Shown here one piece after another: positions 15,596 through 23,334 of a stretch of 35,980 nucleotides of DNA. How positions within the stretch are numbered: the stretch's first letter is position 1; every line of letters begins with the position of its first letter. This stretch comes from an uncultured Oscillospiraceae bacterium (GTDB lineage: Bacteria; Bacillota; Clostridia; Oscillospirales; Oscillospiraceae), in contig CANQTO010000025.1 in assembly GCA_947626785.1 (NCBI GenBank), positions 1 to 35,980 on the forward strand. Reading direction: 5' to 3'. The notes below the pieces were generated by a model. It was not told the DNA's origin. It ran no database searches and saw nothing but the letters and a program-made list of their open reading frames with translations. The translations under genes and the position numbers were made by a program.

Positions 15596-16171
15596 CTATT
15601 CCCTCTGTTCGCCGGGGGCGCTCAGCTCCCAGCCCTCGATCTGGCAGGCGACGCGCAGATGCCCGTCGCTGAGCAGCTCCGCCTCCTGAGGCGTCATAGT
15701 CTCCGGCTCAAAATACACCGTGGCGGAGAGATGGTCGTCCGCGATGAGCTGAAAGGCCTCCTGCCCCGCCTCGGTCCAGCAGCTCTCCAGGTGCCCGCCG
15801 GCCAGGGTCTCCAGCAGCCTGGGCAGGGCGTTGACCGGCGTCAGCCCGTAGGCGTCCAAGTCCCCGGTGTCGATCACCAGGCCCTCGTAGGCCAGGGTGG
15901 AGCTGCCCTCCGTGAGCCGGGCCCGGATGCCCGCCATGGTCTCCGGGGCCAGAACGCTGACGGTGCAGCCCTCCCCGTCCCTCTCGCAGCGCAGGCGGAA
16001 CTCCAGGGTCCGGTCCTCATACTCGGCCCGGAGCCCGGCCTCAAAGGAGAGCGTGTCCGCCTCCGAGACGGACCGGGCAAATTCGGCGTAGCGCTCCTCC
16101 TCGGAGCGGTCTCCGCAGGCGGAGAGCAGCAGGCAGCAGATCAGCAGCACAGGCAGGCACAGGCGTTTCAT
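15596..16171 (-). CDS. Small predicted lipoprotein upstream of alr
   Basis: 191 aa. The signal peptide ends in the lipobox LSAC (Cys19), so it should be lipid-anchored on the outer face of the membrane. The rest alternates beta-strand-like segments (DTLSFEAGLRAEYED, TLEFRLRCERD, CTVSVLAPE), somewhat like LolA/LppX-type lipoproteins; that resemblance is only impressionistic. GGGAGG lies five bases before the ATG. It shares a promoter with alr, with only three bases between the genes. I do not recognise a named family. Confidence 0.8.
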   Translation of the reverse strand: MKRLCLPVLLICCLLLSACGDRSEEERYAEFARSVSEADTLSFEAGLRAEYEDRTLEFRLRCERDGEGCTVSVLAPETMAGIRARLTEGSSTLAYEGLVIDTGDLDAYGLTPVNALPRLLETLAGGHLESCWTEAGQEAFQLIADDHLSATVYFEPETMTPQEAELLSDGHLRVACQIEGWELSAPGEQRE

Positions 16172-16219
16172 GGCATCCTCCCAAAAATGTGGATGTCCCA
16201 GTCTATGCGCCCAAGCCCT

Positions 16220-16248
16220 ATTATAATACCACCGGGCCGAAAGGTCAA
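16220..16248 (-). promoter_or_regulatory. Promoter of the lipoprotein-alr operon
   Basis: On the minus strand, TTGACC (16248-16243), 17-nt spacer, TATAAT (16225-16220), about 50 nt before the start codon. Near-consensus sigma-70 promoter. Confidence 0.85.
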
Positions 16249-16295
16249 ATGTGAACCCGTAGACGGGGCCTTTGAGTTCTCAATGAAACAGCAAA

Positions 16296-16503
16296 GAATC
16301 AAATTTGTTTTTGAGGCAGCTTTGCCGCCTCAAAAACTCCCTAAGCCCGCCCTGGGGCGGGCTCTCGCGCCGACCAAACGGGGCAAAGCCCCTGCGATAA
16401 GCGCGAGTCCCTCAAATGCGAGCCCAGCTTGCGCTCTCAGGCGCAAGCGGGTCGCATTTGATATGAAAAAACTCTTGCCAAGCGGGGCAGAATATGGTAT
16501 TAT
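16296..16503 (+). repeat. 208-bp structured element, copy B
   Basis: Same ends and block order as copy A (7646-7853). Differences cluster in helices and loops. A GCCCGCCC/GGGCGGGC hairpin (16345-16362) replaces a differently folded segment. CTCGCGC can pair with GCGCGAG over seven bases where copy A has five. The inner helix of the long stem is GCTTGCGC/GCGCAAGC. The flanking blocks GACCAAACGGGGC, TGCGATAAGCGCGAG, CTCAAATGCGAGCCCAGC and GCGGGTCGCATTTGA are unchanged. It ends in the promoter for the pheST T-box leader. Confidence 0.7.
16475..16503 (+). promoter_or_regulatory. Promoter at the end of element copy B (pheST)
   Basis: TTGCCA (16475-16480), 17-nt spacer, TATTAT (16498-16503). The -35 TTGC is the conserved right end of the repeated element. 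Transcription would begin near 16510, at the 5' edge of the T-box leader. Confidence 0.75.
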
Positions 16504-16509
16504 CAGCCT

Positions 16510-16742
16510 GCTGTGAACGGGAAAATAGTCCGTGAGCGCGGTTTGGCAGAGAGTGGGGGCCGCCGGCTGGAAGCCTCCTGGGCCGCAGGACTTGGTTCGC
16601 CCGGGAGCTCCGGCCAATCCCCGGCGTGAGATACGCGTTAAGTTCGTCAGAGCGCGGCGCTTCGGCGCCGAACGTGGGTGGTACCGCGGAAGCTTGGCTT
16701 TCGTCCCTCGTCCCGGATGACCGGGAGAGGGGCTTTTCTTTT
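16510..16742 (+). promoter_or_regulatory. T-box leader controlling pheS-pheT
   Basis: Senses uncharged tRNA-Phe and permits read-through. The conserved T-box sequence AACGTGGGTGGTACCGCGG is at 16671-16689, followed by a terminator that the antiterminator would compete with. A TTC at 16597-16599 is a candidate Phe specifier codon, although I did not fold stem I fully, so that assignment is tentative. Position directly before pheS agrees. Confidence 0.92.
16705..16742 (+). terminator. Conditional terminator of the T-box
   Basis: CCCTCGTCCCGG (16705-16716), loop ATGA, CCGGGAGAGGGG (16721-16732), then CTTTTCTTTT. This is the stem that forms when tRNA-Phe is charged. Confidence 0.88.
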
Positions 16743-16775
16743 GGGAAATATGTTTTCTGATGAGAGGAGAACTTT

Positions 16776-17801
16776 ATGAAAGAGAAGATGCAGGCTTTGA
16801 GGGAGAGCTCCCTGAAAGCGATCGTGGACTGCTCCAGCGCGGAGCTGTTGGAGGACCTGCGGGTCAAGTACCTGGGCAAGAAGGGCGAGCTGACCGCCAT
16901 CTTGCGGCAGATGGGCGCCCTCTCCGCCGAGGAGCGGCCCGTCATGGGCCAGCTGGCAAACCAGCTGCGCGCGGACATCGAGCAGGCCGTGGCCGCCCGG
17001 CGGGCGGAGCTGGCCGCCGGAGCCCTGGAGGCGAAGCTGGAGAAGGAGACCCTGGACGTGACCATGCCCGGCGTGAAAAAGCGCCTGGGCCACAAGCACC
17101 CCATGTACAATGTCCTGGACCAGATCAAGGACATCTTTATCGGCATGGGCTTTGAGATCGAGGACGGCCCGGAGGTGGAGCTGGCGGACTACAACTTCAC
17201 CAAACTGAACATCGACGAGAGCCACCCCTCCCGGGACTGGACGGACACCTTCTACTTCACCCCGGACAGCCGCATCCTGCTGCGGACCCAGACCTCGCCC
17301 ATGCAGATCCACGCCATGGAGCGCCGCAAGCCCCCCATCCGCATCCTGGCCCCCGGCCGGGTCTACCGGAAGGACGAGGTGGACGCCACCCATTCCCCCA
17401 TGTTCCACCAGATCGAGGGACTGGTGGTGGACAAGGGCGTCACCATGTCGGACCTGAAGGCCACCTTGAACCTGGTGGTGGAGAAGATCTACGGCAAGGG
17501 CACCGTCACCCGCTTCCGGCCCCACCACTTCCCCTTCACCGAGCCCAGCTGCGAGCTGGATATCCAGTGCCACAAGTGCGGCGGCAAGGGCTGCCCCACC
17601 TGCAAGGGCGAGGGCTGGATCGAGGTCCTGGGCGCGGGCATGGTGCACCCCAAGGTACTCTCCGGCTGCGGCATCGACCCGGACGTGTACTCCGGCTGGG
17701 CCTTCGGCATGGGCCTGGAGCGTCTGGCCCTGGGCGAGTACAAGATCACGGACATGCGCCTGATCTTTGAAAACGACGTGCGGTTCCTGGAGCAGTTTTA
17801 A
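16776..17801 (+). CDS. pheS: Phenylalanine-tRNA ligase alpha subunit
   Basis: Catalytic subunit that activates phenylalanine and charges tRNA-Phe as an alpha2beta2 enzyme, 341 aa. An N-terminal coiled-coil (about 1-90) binds tRNA; the class II core carries motif 2 (APGRVYRKDEVDATH) and motif 3 (GWAFGMGLERLAL). The alanine in GWAFGMG corresponds to E. coli Ala294, the residue that sets side-chain size tolerance. A small insertion with paired cysteines (CHKCGGKGCPTC) replaces a loop before motif 3 and could bind zinc; I believe such insertions occur in other clostridial PheS. The start fits the GAGAGGAG site upstream. Confidence 0.97.
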   Translation: MKEKMQALRESSLKAIVDCSSAELLEDLRVKYLGKKGELTAILRQMGALSAEERPVMGQLANQLRADIEQAVAARRAELAAGALEAKLEKETLDVTMPGVKKRLGHKHPMYNVLDQIKDIFIGMGFEIEDGPEVELADYNFTKLNIDESHPSRDWTDTFYFTPDSRILLRTQTSPMQIHAMERRKPPIRILAPGRVYRKDEVDATHSPMFHQIEGLVVDKGVTMSDLKATLNLVVEKIYGKGTVTRFRPHHFPFTEPSCELDIQCHKCGGKGCPTCKGEGWIEVLGAGMVHPKVLSGCGIDPDVYSGWAFGMGLERLALGEYKITDMRLIFENDVRFLEQF

Positions 17802-17815
17802 GGGAGGGCGATGAG

Positions 17816-20509
17816 ATGAAGCTTTCAAGAAAATGGCTGACTGAATTTGTGGACCTGAGCCTGGCCGAGTGCGGCGACCGGGAGTTTGCCGAGCGGATGA
17901 GCGTCTCCGGCTCCAAGGTGGAGAGCACCGAGGATCTGAGCGAAAGCATGCACGGTGTGCTGGCCGGCCGGCTCCTGTCCATTGAGAAGCACCCCAACTC
18001 GGACCATATGCTGGTGACCCAGGTGGACGTGGGCCGGGCCGAGCCCGTGCAGATCTGCACCGGCGCCTGGAACGTGCACGCGGGGGACCTGGTGCCCGTG
18101 GCTCTGCACAACTCCCTGCTGCCCGGCGGCGTGAAGATCACTAAGGGCAAGCTCCGGGGCGTCCTGTCCGACGGCATGCTCTGTTCCCTCAAGGAGCTGG
18201 ACCTGACCGTCCATGACTACGCCTACGGCGTCATCAAGGCCGCCGCCATCCTGGGCGACTACCACCCCCTGGACCCCCAGAAGCCCTCTATCCCGGCGGA
18301 CATCCGGGCCGGAGACAAGATCTACGGAAAAGTGATCGCGGCGCAGGTCACCGGCGTTGAAAACGCCGGGGTCAACCTCTGGCGCTGCGCCCTGGAGACC
18401 GGCAAGGGCCCGGCGGAGACCGTCTCCGACTGCCAGAACATCCACGTGGGCGACCTGGTCGCCTACGACACGGGGAAGGACAGGATCTGCTCCCTGGAGG
18501 ACCTGCGGGCCCAGCAGGCGGAGTTCCCCCACTGCATCCCCGACGGCATCTTCATCATGCACGAGGATGTGCGGCCCGGGGACGATATCCGGACCCTCCT
18601 GGGCCGGGACGACCACGTGGTGGAGTTTGAGATCACCCCCAACCGGCCCGACTGCCTGTGCGTCATAGGCCTTGCCCGGGAGACCGCCGTCACCTTCGGC
18701 AAGCCCCTGAAGCTGCACACCCCCGTGGTGGAGGCCAAGGCCGGCGGAGACATCCACCAGCTTGCCAAGATCATCGTGGAGGAGCCGGAGCTCTGCCCCC
18801 GCTACACCGCCCGCATGGTCAAGAACGTGAAGATCGCCCCCTCCCCGGAGTGGATGCGCGAGCGCATCCGCAACGCGGGGATGCGGCCCATCAACAACAT
18901 CGTGGACATCACCAACTACGTGATGATCGAGTACGGCCAGCCCATGCACGCCTTTGACTTCTCCTGCGTGGACGAGCGGGAGATCCATGTGCGCCGGGCC
19001 CGGGAGGGCGAGGTCATCCGCACCCTGGACGGAACCGAGCGGAAGCTGAGCAGCAGCATGCTCTGCATCTGCGACACCCACAAGCCCGTGGGCGTGGCCG
19101 GCGTCATGGGCGGCGAGAACAGCGAGATCGTGGGCGACACGGCCATGGTCCTCTTCGAGAGCGCCAACTTCAACGGCGCCTCCATCCGCCGCACCGCCAC
19201 CGCCCTGGGCATGCGCACCGACGCCTCCTCCCGCTATGAGAAGGGCCTGGACCCGGAGAACACCTACAAGGCCGTCCAGCGGGCCTGCGAGCTCATCGAG
19301 CTGCTGGGCGCCGGCGAGGTGGTGGACGGCGTCATCGACGTGTACCCCAAGAAATACGAGCCCGCCGTCTTGAAGCTGGAGCCGGAGAAGATCAACGCCC
19401 TGCTGGGCACGCAGATCAGCCGGGGCACCATGCGGCATATTCTGATGAGCCTGGGCTTCACGCTGGAGGGGGATCAGGTGAACGTGCCCTCCTGGCGCTC
19501 CGACGTGTCCCACTACTCGGACCTGGCCGAGGAGGTGGCCCGCTTCTACGGCTACAACGAGATCCCCACGGAATTCACCGGCAGCGTCACCACCTGCGGC
19601 GGCTTCAACGAGAAGCAGCTCTGCGAGCGGGAGATCGGCGCTGTCTGCCGGAGCCTGGGCCTGGATGAGATCATCACCTACTCCTTCATCAGCCCCTCCT
19701 ACTACGACAAGATCCGCCTGCCGGCGGACTCCCCACTGCGGGACAGTCTGCGCATCCTCAACCCCCTGGGGGAGGACACCTCCATCATGCGCACCACCGT
19801 CCTGCCCTCCATGCTGGAGATCCTGACGAGGAACTACAACTTCCGCAACAAGGCCGCCGCCCTCTACGAGATCGGCCGGACCTATCTCAAGCGGCCCGAC
19901 GGCCTGGCTGATGAGCCCCGGGTCGTCTCCATCGGGGCCTACGGCCCGGAGATGGACTTCTTCGTGCTGAAGGGCTGGGTGGAGGAGCTGGCGGAGAGCC
20001 TGGATGTGGGCGCCCTGCGCTTTGAGGCGGAGCGGGAGGACCCCTCCTATCACCCGGGCCGCTGCGCCAAGGTGTACGCCGGGGAGCGCTGCCTGGGCGT
20101 TCTGGGCCAGATCCATCCGGCGGTAGCGGAGAACTACGGGGTGGACACGGAGCTGTACTGCGCGGAGCTGAGCTTTGAGGCCCTGTTCGAGGCCAAGGGC
20201 GGCATCCCGGTCTACAAGCCCCTGCCCCGCTTCCCGGCGGTGACCCGGGACATCGCCGTGGTCTGCGACGAGAAGACGCCCGTGGGCCATCTGACGGACT
20301 GCATCCGCCGGGCCGGCCGGCCCTACCTGGCCGATTGCGCCCTCTTCGACGTGTACACCGGCCACCACATCGCCGCCGGCAAGAAGTCCGTGGCCTTCTC
20401 CCTGACCATGCGCTCCGAGGAGCAGACCCTCACCGACGAGCACGCCGAGGAGACGGTGAAGAAGGTGCTCCAGGCTCTGGAGAAGGACTTCGGCGCCGTG
20501 ATGCGCTGA
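17816..20509 (+). CDS. pheT: Phenylalanine-tRNA ligase beta subunit, enlarged N-terminal region
   Basis: Beta subunit with editing and tRNA-binding domains, 897 aa against about 800 usually. Order: start segment, tRNA-binding OB-fold (about 43-130), an extra segment (about 133-240), B3/B4 editing core (about 280-400), B5, catalytic-like core and a C-terminal anticodon-binding FDX-ACB domain (about 800-895, PLPRFPAVTRDIAVV). The extra segment looks like a degenerate second OB copy: NIHVGDLVAYD resembles NVHAGDLVPVA and RICSLEDL resembles MLCSLKEL. It starts 14 nt after pheS with GGGAGGG before the ATG. No clear terminator follows. Confidence 0.96.
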   Translation: MKLSRKWLTEFVDLSLAECGDREFAERMSVSGSKVESTEDLSESMHGVLAGRLLSIEKHPNSDHMLVTQVDVGRAEPVQICTGAWNVHAGDLVPVALHNSLLPGGVKITKGKLRGVLSDGMLCSLKELDLTVHDYAYGVIKAAAILGDYHPLDPQKPSIPADIRAGDKIYGKVIAAQVTGVENAGVNLWRCALETGKGPAETVSDCQNIHVGDLVAYDTGKDRICSLEDLRAQQAEFPHCIPDGIFIMHEDVRPGDDIRTLLGRDDHVVEFEITPNRPDCLCVIGLARETAVTFGKPLKLHTPVVEAKAGGDIHQLAKIIVEEPELCPRYTARMVKNVKIAPSPEWMRERIRNAGMRPINNIVDITNYVMIEYGQPMHAFDFSCVDEREIHVRRAREGEVIRTLDGTERKLSSSMLCICDTHKPVGVAGVMGGENSEIVGDTAMVLFESANFNGASIRRTATALGMRTDASSRYEKGLDPENTYKAVQRACELIELLGAGEVVDGVIDVYPKKYEPAVLKLEPEKINALLGTQISRGTMRHILMSLGFTLEGDQVNVPSWRSDVSHYSDLAEEVARFYGYNEIPTEFTGSVTTCGGFNEKQLCEREIGAVCRSLGLDEIITYSFISPSYYDKIRLPADSPLRDSLRILNPLGEDTSIMRTTVLPSMLEILTRNYNFRNKAAALYEIGRTYLKRPDGLADEPRVVSIGAYGPEMDFFVLKGWVEELAESLDVGALRFEAEREDPSYHPGRCAKVYAGERCLGVLGQIHPAVAENYGVDTELYCAELSFEALFEAKGGIPVYKPLPRFPAVTRDIAVVCDEKTPVGHLTDCIRRAGRPYLADCALFDVYTGHHIAAGKKSVAFSLTMRSEEQTLTDEHAEETVKKVLQALEKDFGAVMR

Positions 20510-20564
20510 GGCCGCCATCAGGAAAAATTTAAGAAATTTTAAGCCTTTTCCCACAAATTTCGCC

Positions 20565-20592
20565 TTTACATGTCAAAAACTTTTGATATAAT
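20565..20592 (+). promoter_or_regulatory. Promoter of ireB
   Basis: TTTACA (20565-20570), 16-nt spacer, TATAAT (20587-20592), in an AT-rich gap after pheT. Confidence 0.8.
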
Positions 20593-20644
20593 AGGGGCAT
20601 GAAAAGGAAACGCGCCGAGAGCGCGGAGAAAGGAGGGGAGAGCC

Positions 20645-20887
20645 ATGGAAGACGCCACAAGAAAATTCACCGCCCTGGACAGCCGGGCGGAGATGCGGGA
20701 GATCCTGTCCTCCGTGTATAACTCCCTGATGGTGAAGGGCTACAATCCCATCAACCAGATCGTGGGCTATATCCTCTCGGAGGACCCGACCTACATCACC
20801 AATTACAACAACGCCCGTTCACTGATCTGCCGTCTGGACCGGGATGAGTTGCTGCAGGAGCTGCTGCGCAACTATCTGGACAAATAA
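20645..20887 (+). CDS. ireB: IreB family regulatory phosphoprotein (UPF0297)
   Basis: Small cytoplasmic protein, 80 aa, of the family named for Enterococcus IreB, a target of the Ser/Thr kinase IreK linked to cephalosporin tolerance. The diagnostic core is clear: [22 protein letters not shown], then [19 protein letters not shown]. Threonines near the N-terminus (ATRKFTALD) are where phosphorylation occurs in the relative. GGAGGGGAG precedes the ATG. In most Firmicutes the gene lies between alaS and ruvX; here it stands alone with its own promoter and terminator. Confidence 0.93.
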   Translation: MEDATRKFTALDSRAEMREILSSVYNSLMVKGYNPINQIVGYILSEDPTYITNYNNARSLICRLDRDELLQELLRNYLDK

Positions 20888-20913
20888 CGGTGCGAAAGCG
20901 GCAAACAAAAAAT

Positions 20914-20945
20914 ATCTCCCACCTCGAATGGTGGGAGATGTTTTT
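20914..20945. terminator. Bidirectional terminator between ireB and dpaB
   Basis: ATCTCCCACC (20914-20923), loop TCGAAT, GGTGGGAGAT (20930-20939), then GTTTTT. On the minus strand the stem is followed by ATTTTTTGTTTG, so it also ends dpaAB. Confidence 0.9.
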
Positions 20946-21522
20946 ATGCCTGCCTTAAGACCGGCTGGAGCTGGCGGCCCTCCAGGGCCGCCTCCACCGC
21001 CGCCCCTAAGCGGGAGAAGTCCGCCTGGAGGGAGCAGGGCTTTTTCTCCGGGTCGTCCTGGCCGAAGGGCACGAAGTAGACGTTCTTCCGGTTCAGGAGC
21101 CTTGCGATGTTCTCCGCCGAGCCGGAGAGCCCGTCGTTGGTGGACAGGGCGATCACCACCGGCCGGCCGTTTCGCAGATGGGCCTTGGCCGCCATGGTGA
21201 CGGCGCTGTCGGTGATGCCGTGGCTGAGCTTTGCCAGGGTGTTGCCCGTGCAGGGGGCGATCAGCAGCGCGTCCATGGGCTGGGTGGGGCCCAGGGGCTC
21301 CGCCTCCACGATGGTGGTCACCACCATCCGCCCGGTCAGCTGCATCAGTTGCCGGATGTGCTCCGCGGCGGTGCCGAAGCGGCTGTCCGTCTCGGCGGCG
21401 GTCTCGCTCATGATGGGTACCAGGTCGTAGCTCTCCGCCAGGGCGGGCAGCGCCCCGAACAGCTTCTCATATGTACAGTAGGAGCCGCAGAGCGCCAGCC
21501 CCAGTTTTTTCTTTTCGCTCAT
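20944..21522 (-). CDS. dpaB: Dipicolinate synthase subunit B
   Basis: Flavoprotein-like subunit of dipicolinate synthase (SpoVFB), which makes dipicolinic acid in the mother cell for the spore core. 192 aa. KLGLALCGSYCTYEKLF at the N-terminus and PLGPTQPMDALLIAPCTGNTLAKLSHGITD are signature stretches of this flavoprotein-family subunit. The frame extends 12 codons further, but the ATG at 21522 has AGAGGA just before it and gives the usual N-terminus. It starts seven bases after the dpaA stop. Confidence 0.95.
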   Translation of the reverse strand: MSEKKKLGLALCGSYCTYEKLFGALPALAESYDLVPIMSETAAETDSRFGTAAEHIRQLMQLTGRMVVTTIVEAEPLGPTQPMDALLIAPCTGNTLAKLSHGITDSAVTMAAKAHLRNGRPVVIALSTNDGLSGSAENIARLLNRKNVYFVPFGQDDPEKKPCSLQADFSRLGAAVEAALEGRQLQPVLRQA

Positions 21523-21529
21523 TCCTCTC

Positions 21530-22390
21530 TTATTCCTCCTGCTCACGGATGATGTCATAGACGGCCTGCCGCATCAGCAGGGCCGCCGCGTAGGGGGCAC
21601 TTTTCCCCGGCAGCCCGGGCGCGGCCAGGGCCTGTAGGCCGATGTTCTCCGCCAGGCTCCGGTCAAAGCCCCCCGGCGGAGAGGCCAGCTCCAGCAGCAG
21701 CGCCTCCGGGCTCACGCAGCAGAGCGCGGCCTCGCTGAGGACCCGCGCCGGGACGGTGTTGACGATGAAGTCAAAGTCCCCGATCTCCCCCTCCAGCCGG
21801 TCAAAGCGCAAAGCCCGGCAGCCCAGAGCCCCGGCCAGGGCCCGGTCCGCGCTCCGCCGGGCGGCCACCGCCACCTCCGCCCCCAGGGCCCGCAGCCGCA
21901 GGGCCAGCAGCTTGCCGACCCGGCCGAAGCCCAGCACCAGGGCCGAGCCGCCCCAGAGGCTTCGTTCACTCCCGGAGATCAGCAGCTCCAGAGCCCCCTC
22001 CGCCGTCAGGGCCGCGTTGCCGGTGACGAAGTCCGGCCGCTCCATCAGATCCTCCAGCAGCAGCGCCCCCCGGATGGCAGCCCGGCTGCTCTCGTCGCTG
22101 AACTGGCCGCCGATGACGATCTGCCCCTTCCACAGGGCCTCCATCAGGGGCTTCATCCGCAGAGTCTCTGCGGACAGGGGCGCGTTCAGCAGCCCGCCCC
22201 GCTCTGCCGGCGTGGGCAGGATCACGCAGTCCGCCCCGTAGACGCAGCCCTGGAGGCAGCCCGCCCGGGGGATCTCCTCCGGCAGCTCCGCCCCCTCCAG
22301 GGCAAAGCTCTGCACCCGGTGTCCGTCCCGGTGCAGCATCTGGCAGAGCAGCGCCGAGCGCCGGTCTCCGCCGAGAACCGCAAATCTCAC
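21530..22390 (-). CDS. dpaA: Dipicolinate synthase subunit A
   Basis: NADP-binding subunit of dipicolinate synthase (SpoVFA), 286 aa from the chosen start. VRFAVLGGDRRSALL opens the chain; the dinucleotide-binding loop is GFGRVG (about residues 154-159). The frame runs open to 22450, but a GTG at 22390 preceded by GGAGG at nine to ten bases gives the length and N-terminus expected for DpaA. The pair dpaA-dpaB is the norm; here asd and dapG, which follow them in B. subtilis, are absent. I could not identify a sporulation sigma-factor promoter. Confidence 0.92.
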   Translation of the reverse strand: MRFAVLGGDRRSALLCQMLHRDGHRVQSFALEGAELPEEIPRAGCLQGCVYGADCVILPTPAERGGLLNAPLSAETLRMKPLMEALWKGQIVIGGQFSDESSRAAIRGALLLEDLMERPDFVTGNAALTAEGALELLISGSERSLWGGSALVLGFGRVGKLLALRLRALGAEVAVAARRSADRALAGALGCRALRFDRLEGEIGDFDFIVNTVPARVLSEAALCCVSPEALLLELASPPGGFDRSLAENIGLQALAAPGLPGKSAPYAAALLMRQAVYDIIREQEE

Positions 22391-22422
22391 ACCTGCATCA
22401 CCTCCGTGCCATTCTATTCGGA

Positions 22423-22451
22423 TGGACAAACGGCGGTGCTTATGGTACAAT
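22423..22451 (+). promoter_or_regulatory. Promoter of thyA-folA
   Basis: TGGACA (22423-22428), 17-nt spacer, TACAAT (22446-22451), about 50 nt before thyA and divergent from dpaA. Confidence 0.8.
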
Positions 22452-22503
22452 GATCGGGAAAAATGAAAAGAGCCGCCCGGAAGGGGCGGCGGAAAGGGAC
22501 CAT

Positions 22504-23334
22504 ATGAGCAGAGCCGACGAGATCTTCATTCAGAACTGCCGGGACATCCTGGATAACGGCATCTGGGATACCGACCGGGAGGTCCGCCCCCGCTGGGAGG
22601 ACGGCGCCCCGGCCCACACCATCAAAAAATTCGGCATCGTCAACCGCTACGACCTGTCCGAGGAGTTCCCCATCCTCACCATCCGGCGCACCTTCTGGAA
22701 GTCCGCCGTAGATGAGCTGCTGTGGATCTGGCAGGCCAAGAGCAACAACGTCCACGACCTGCGCACCCGGGTCTGGGACGCCTGGGCCGACGAGAACGGA
22801 TCCATCGGCAAGGCCTACGGCTATCAGCTGGGCGTGAAGCACCACTACCCGGAGGGGGACATGGACCAGGTGGACAAGATGCTCTGGGATCTGAAGCACA
22901 ACCCGGCCTCCCGGCGCATCATGACCAATATCTACAACTTTGCAGACCTGTCGGAGATGGCCCTGTACCCCTGCGCCTATTCCATGACCTTCAACGTCAC
23001 CGGAAAAAAGCTCAACGCCATCTTGAACCAGCGCTCCCAGGACATGCTGGCCGCCAACAACTGGAACGTGGTGCAGTACGCCATCCTGACTATGATGGTG
23101 GCCCAGGTCAGCGGCTTTGAGCCCGGCGAGTTCGTCCACGTGATCGCCGACGCCCATATCTACGACCGGCACGTGCCCGCCATCGAGGAGATCATCCAAA
23201 ACGAGCCCAAGCCCGCCCCCAGCTTTAAGATCGACCCCACGGTGGACGACTTCTACAAGTTCACCCGGGACAGCTTCACCATCGAGAACTACGAGTATTC
23301 CGAGTTCAACGGGAAGATCCCGGTGGCCCTGTGA
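22504..23334 (+). CDS. thyA: Thymidylate synthase ThyA, divergent active-site type
   Basis: Methylates dUMP to dTMP with methylene-tetrahydrofolate, producing dihydrofolate; 276 aa. The nucleophile is Cys157 in ALYPCAYS, and the substrate-binding NQRSQD (176-181) and DAHIY (His218, Tyr220) are present. The residue after the cysteine is Ala where the E. coli type has His, and the usual GxPFN is AANNWN. B. subtilis ThyA, as I recall it, also departs from PCH at this site, so this is probably the same broad subtype and active. The start at 22504 follows GGAAAGGG; the frame's first ATG at 22450 overlaps the -10 box. Confidence 0.93.
   Translation: MSRADEIFIQNCRDILDNGIWDTDREVRPRWEDGAPAHTIKKFGIVNRYDLSEEFPILTIRRTFWKSAVDELLWIWQAKSNNVHDLRTRVWDAWADENGSIGKAYGYQLGVKHHYPEGDMDQVDKMLWDLKHNPASRRIMTNIYNFADLSEMALYPCAYSMTFNVTGKKLNAILNQRSQDMLAANNWNVVQYAILTMMVAQVSGFEPGEFVHVIADAHIYDRHVPAIEEIIQNEPKPAPSFKIDPTVDDFYKFTRDSFTIENYEYSEFNGKIPVAL

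Noticed and set aside
14756-16516. 586-codon plus frame through alr, the lipoprotein and element copy B
   Set aside because: It crosses two real minus-strand genes and a promoter; shadow of GC-rich codons.
17825-20554. 909-codon minus-strand frame under pheT
   Set aside because: Antisense shadow; pheT has all expected domains.
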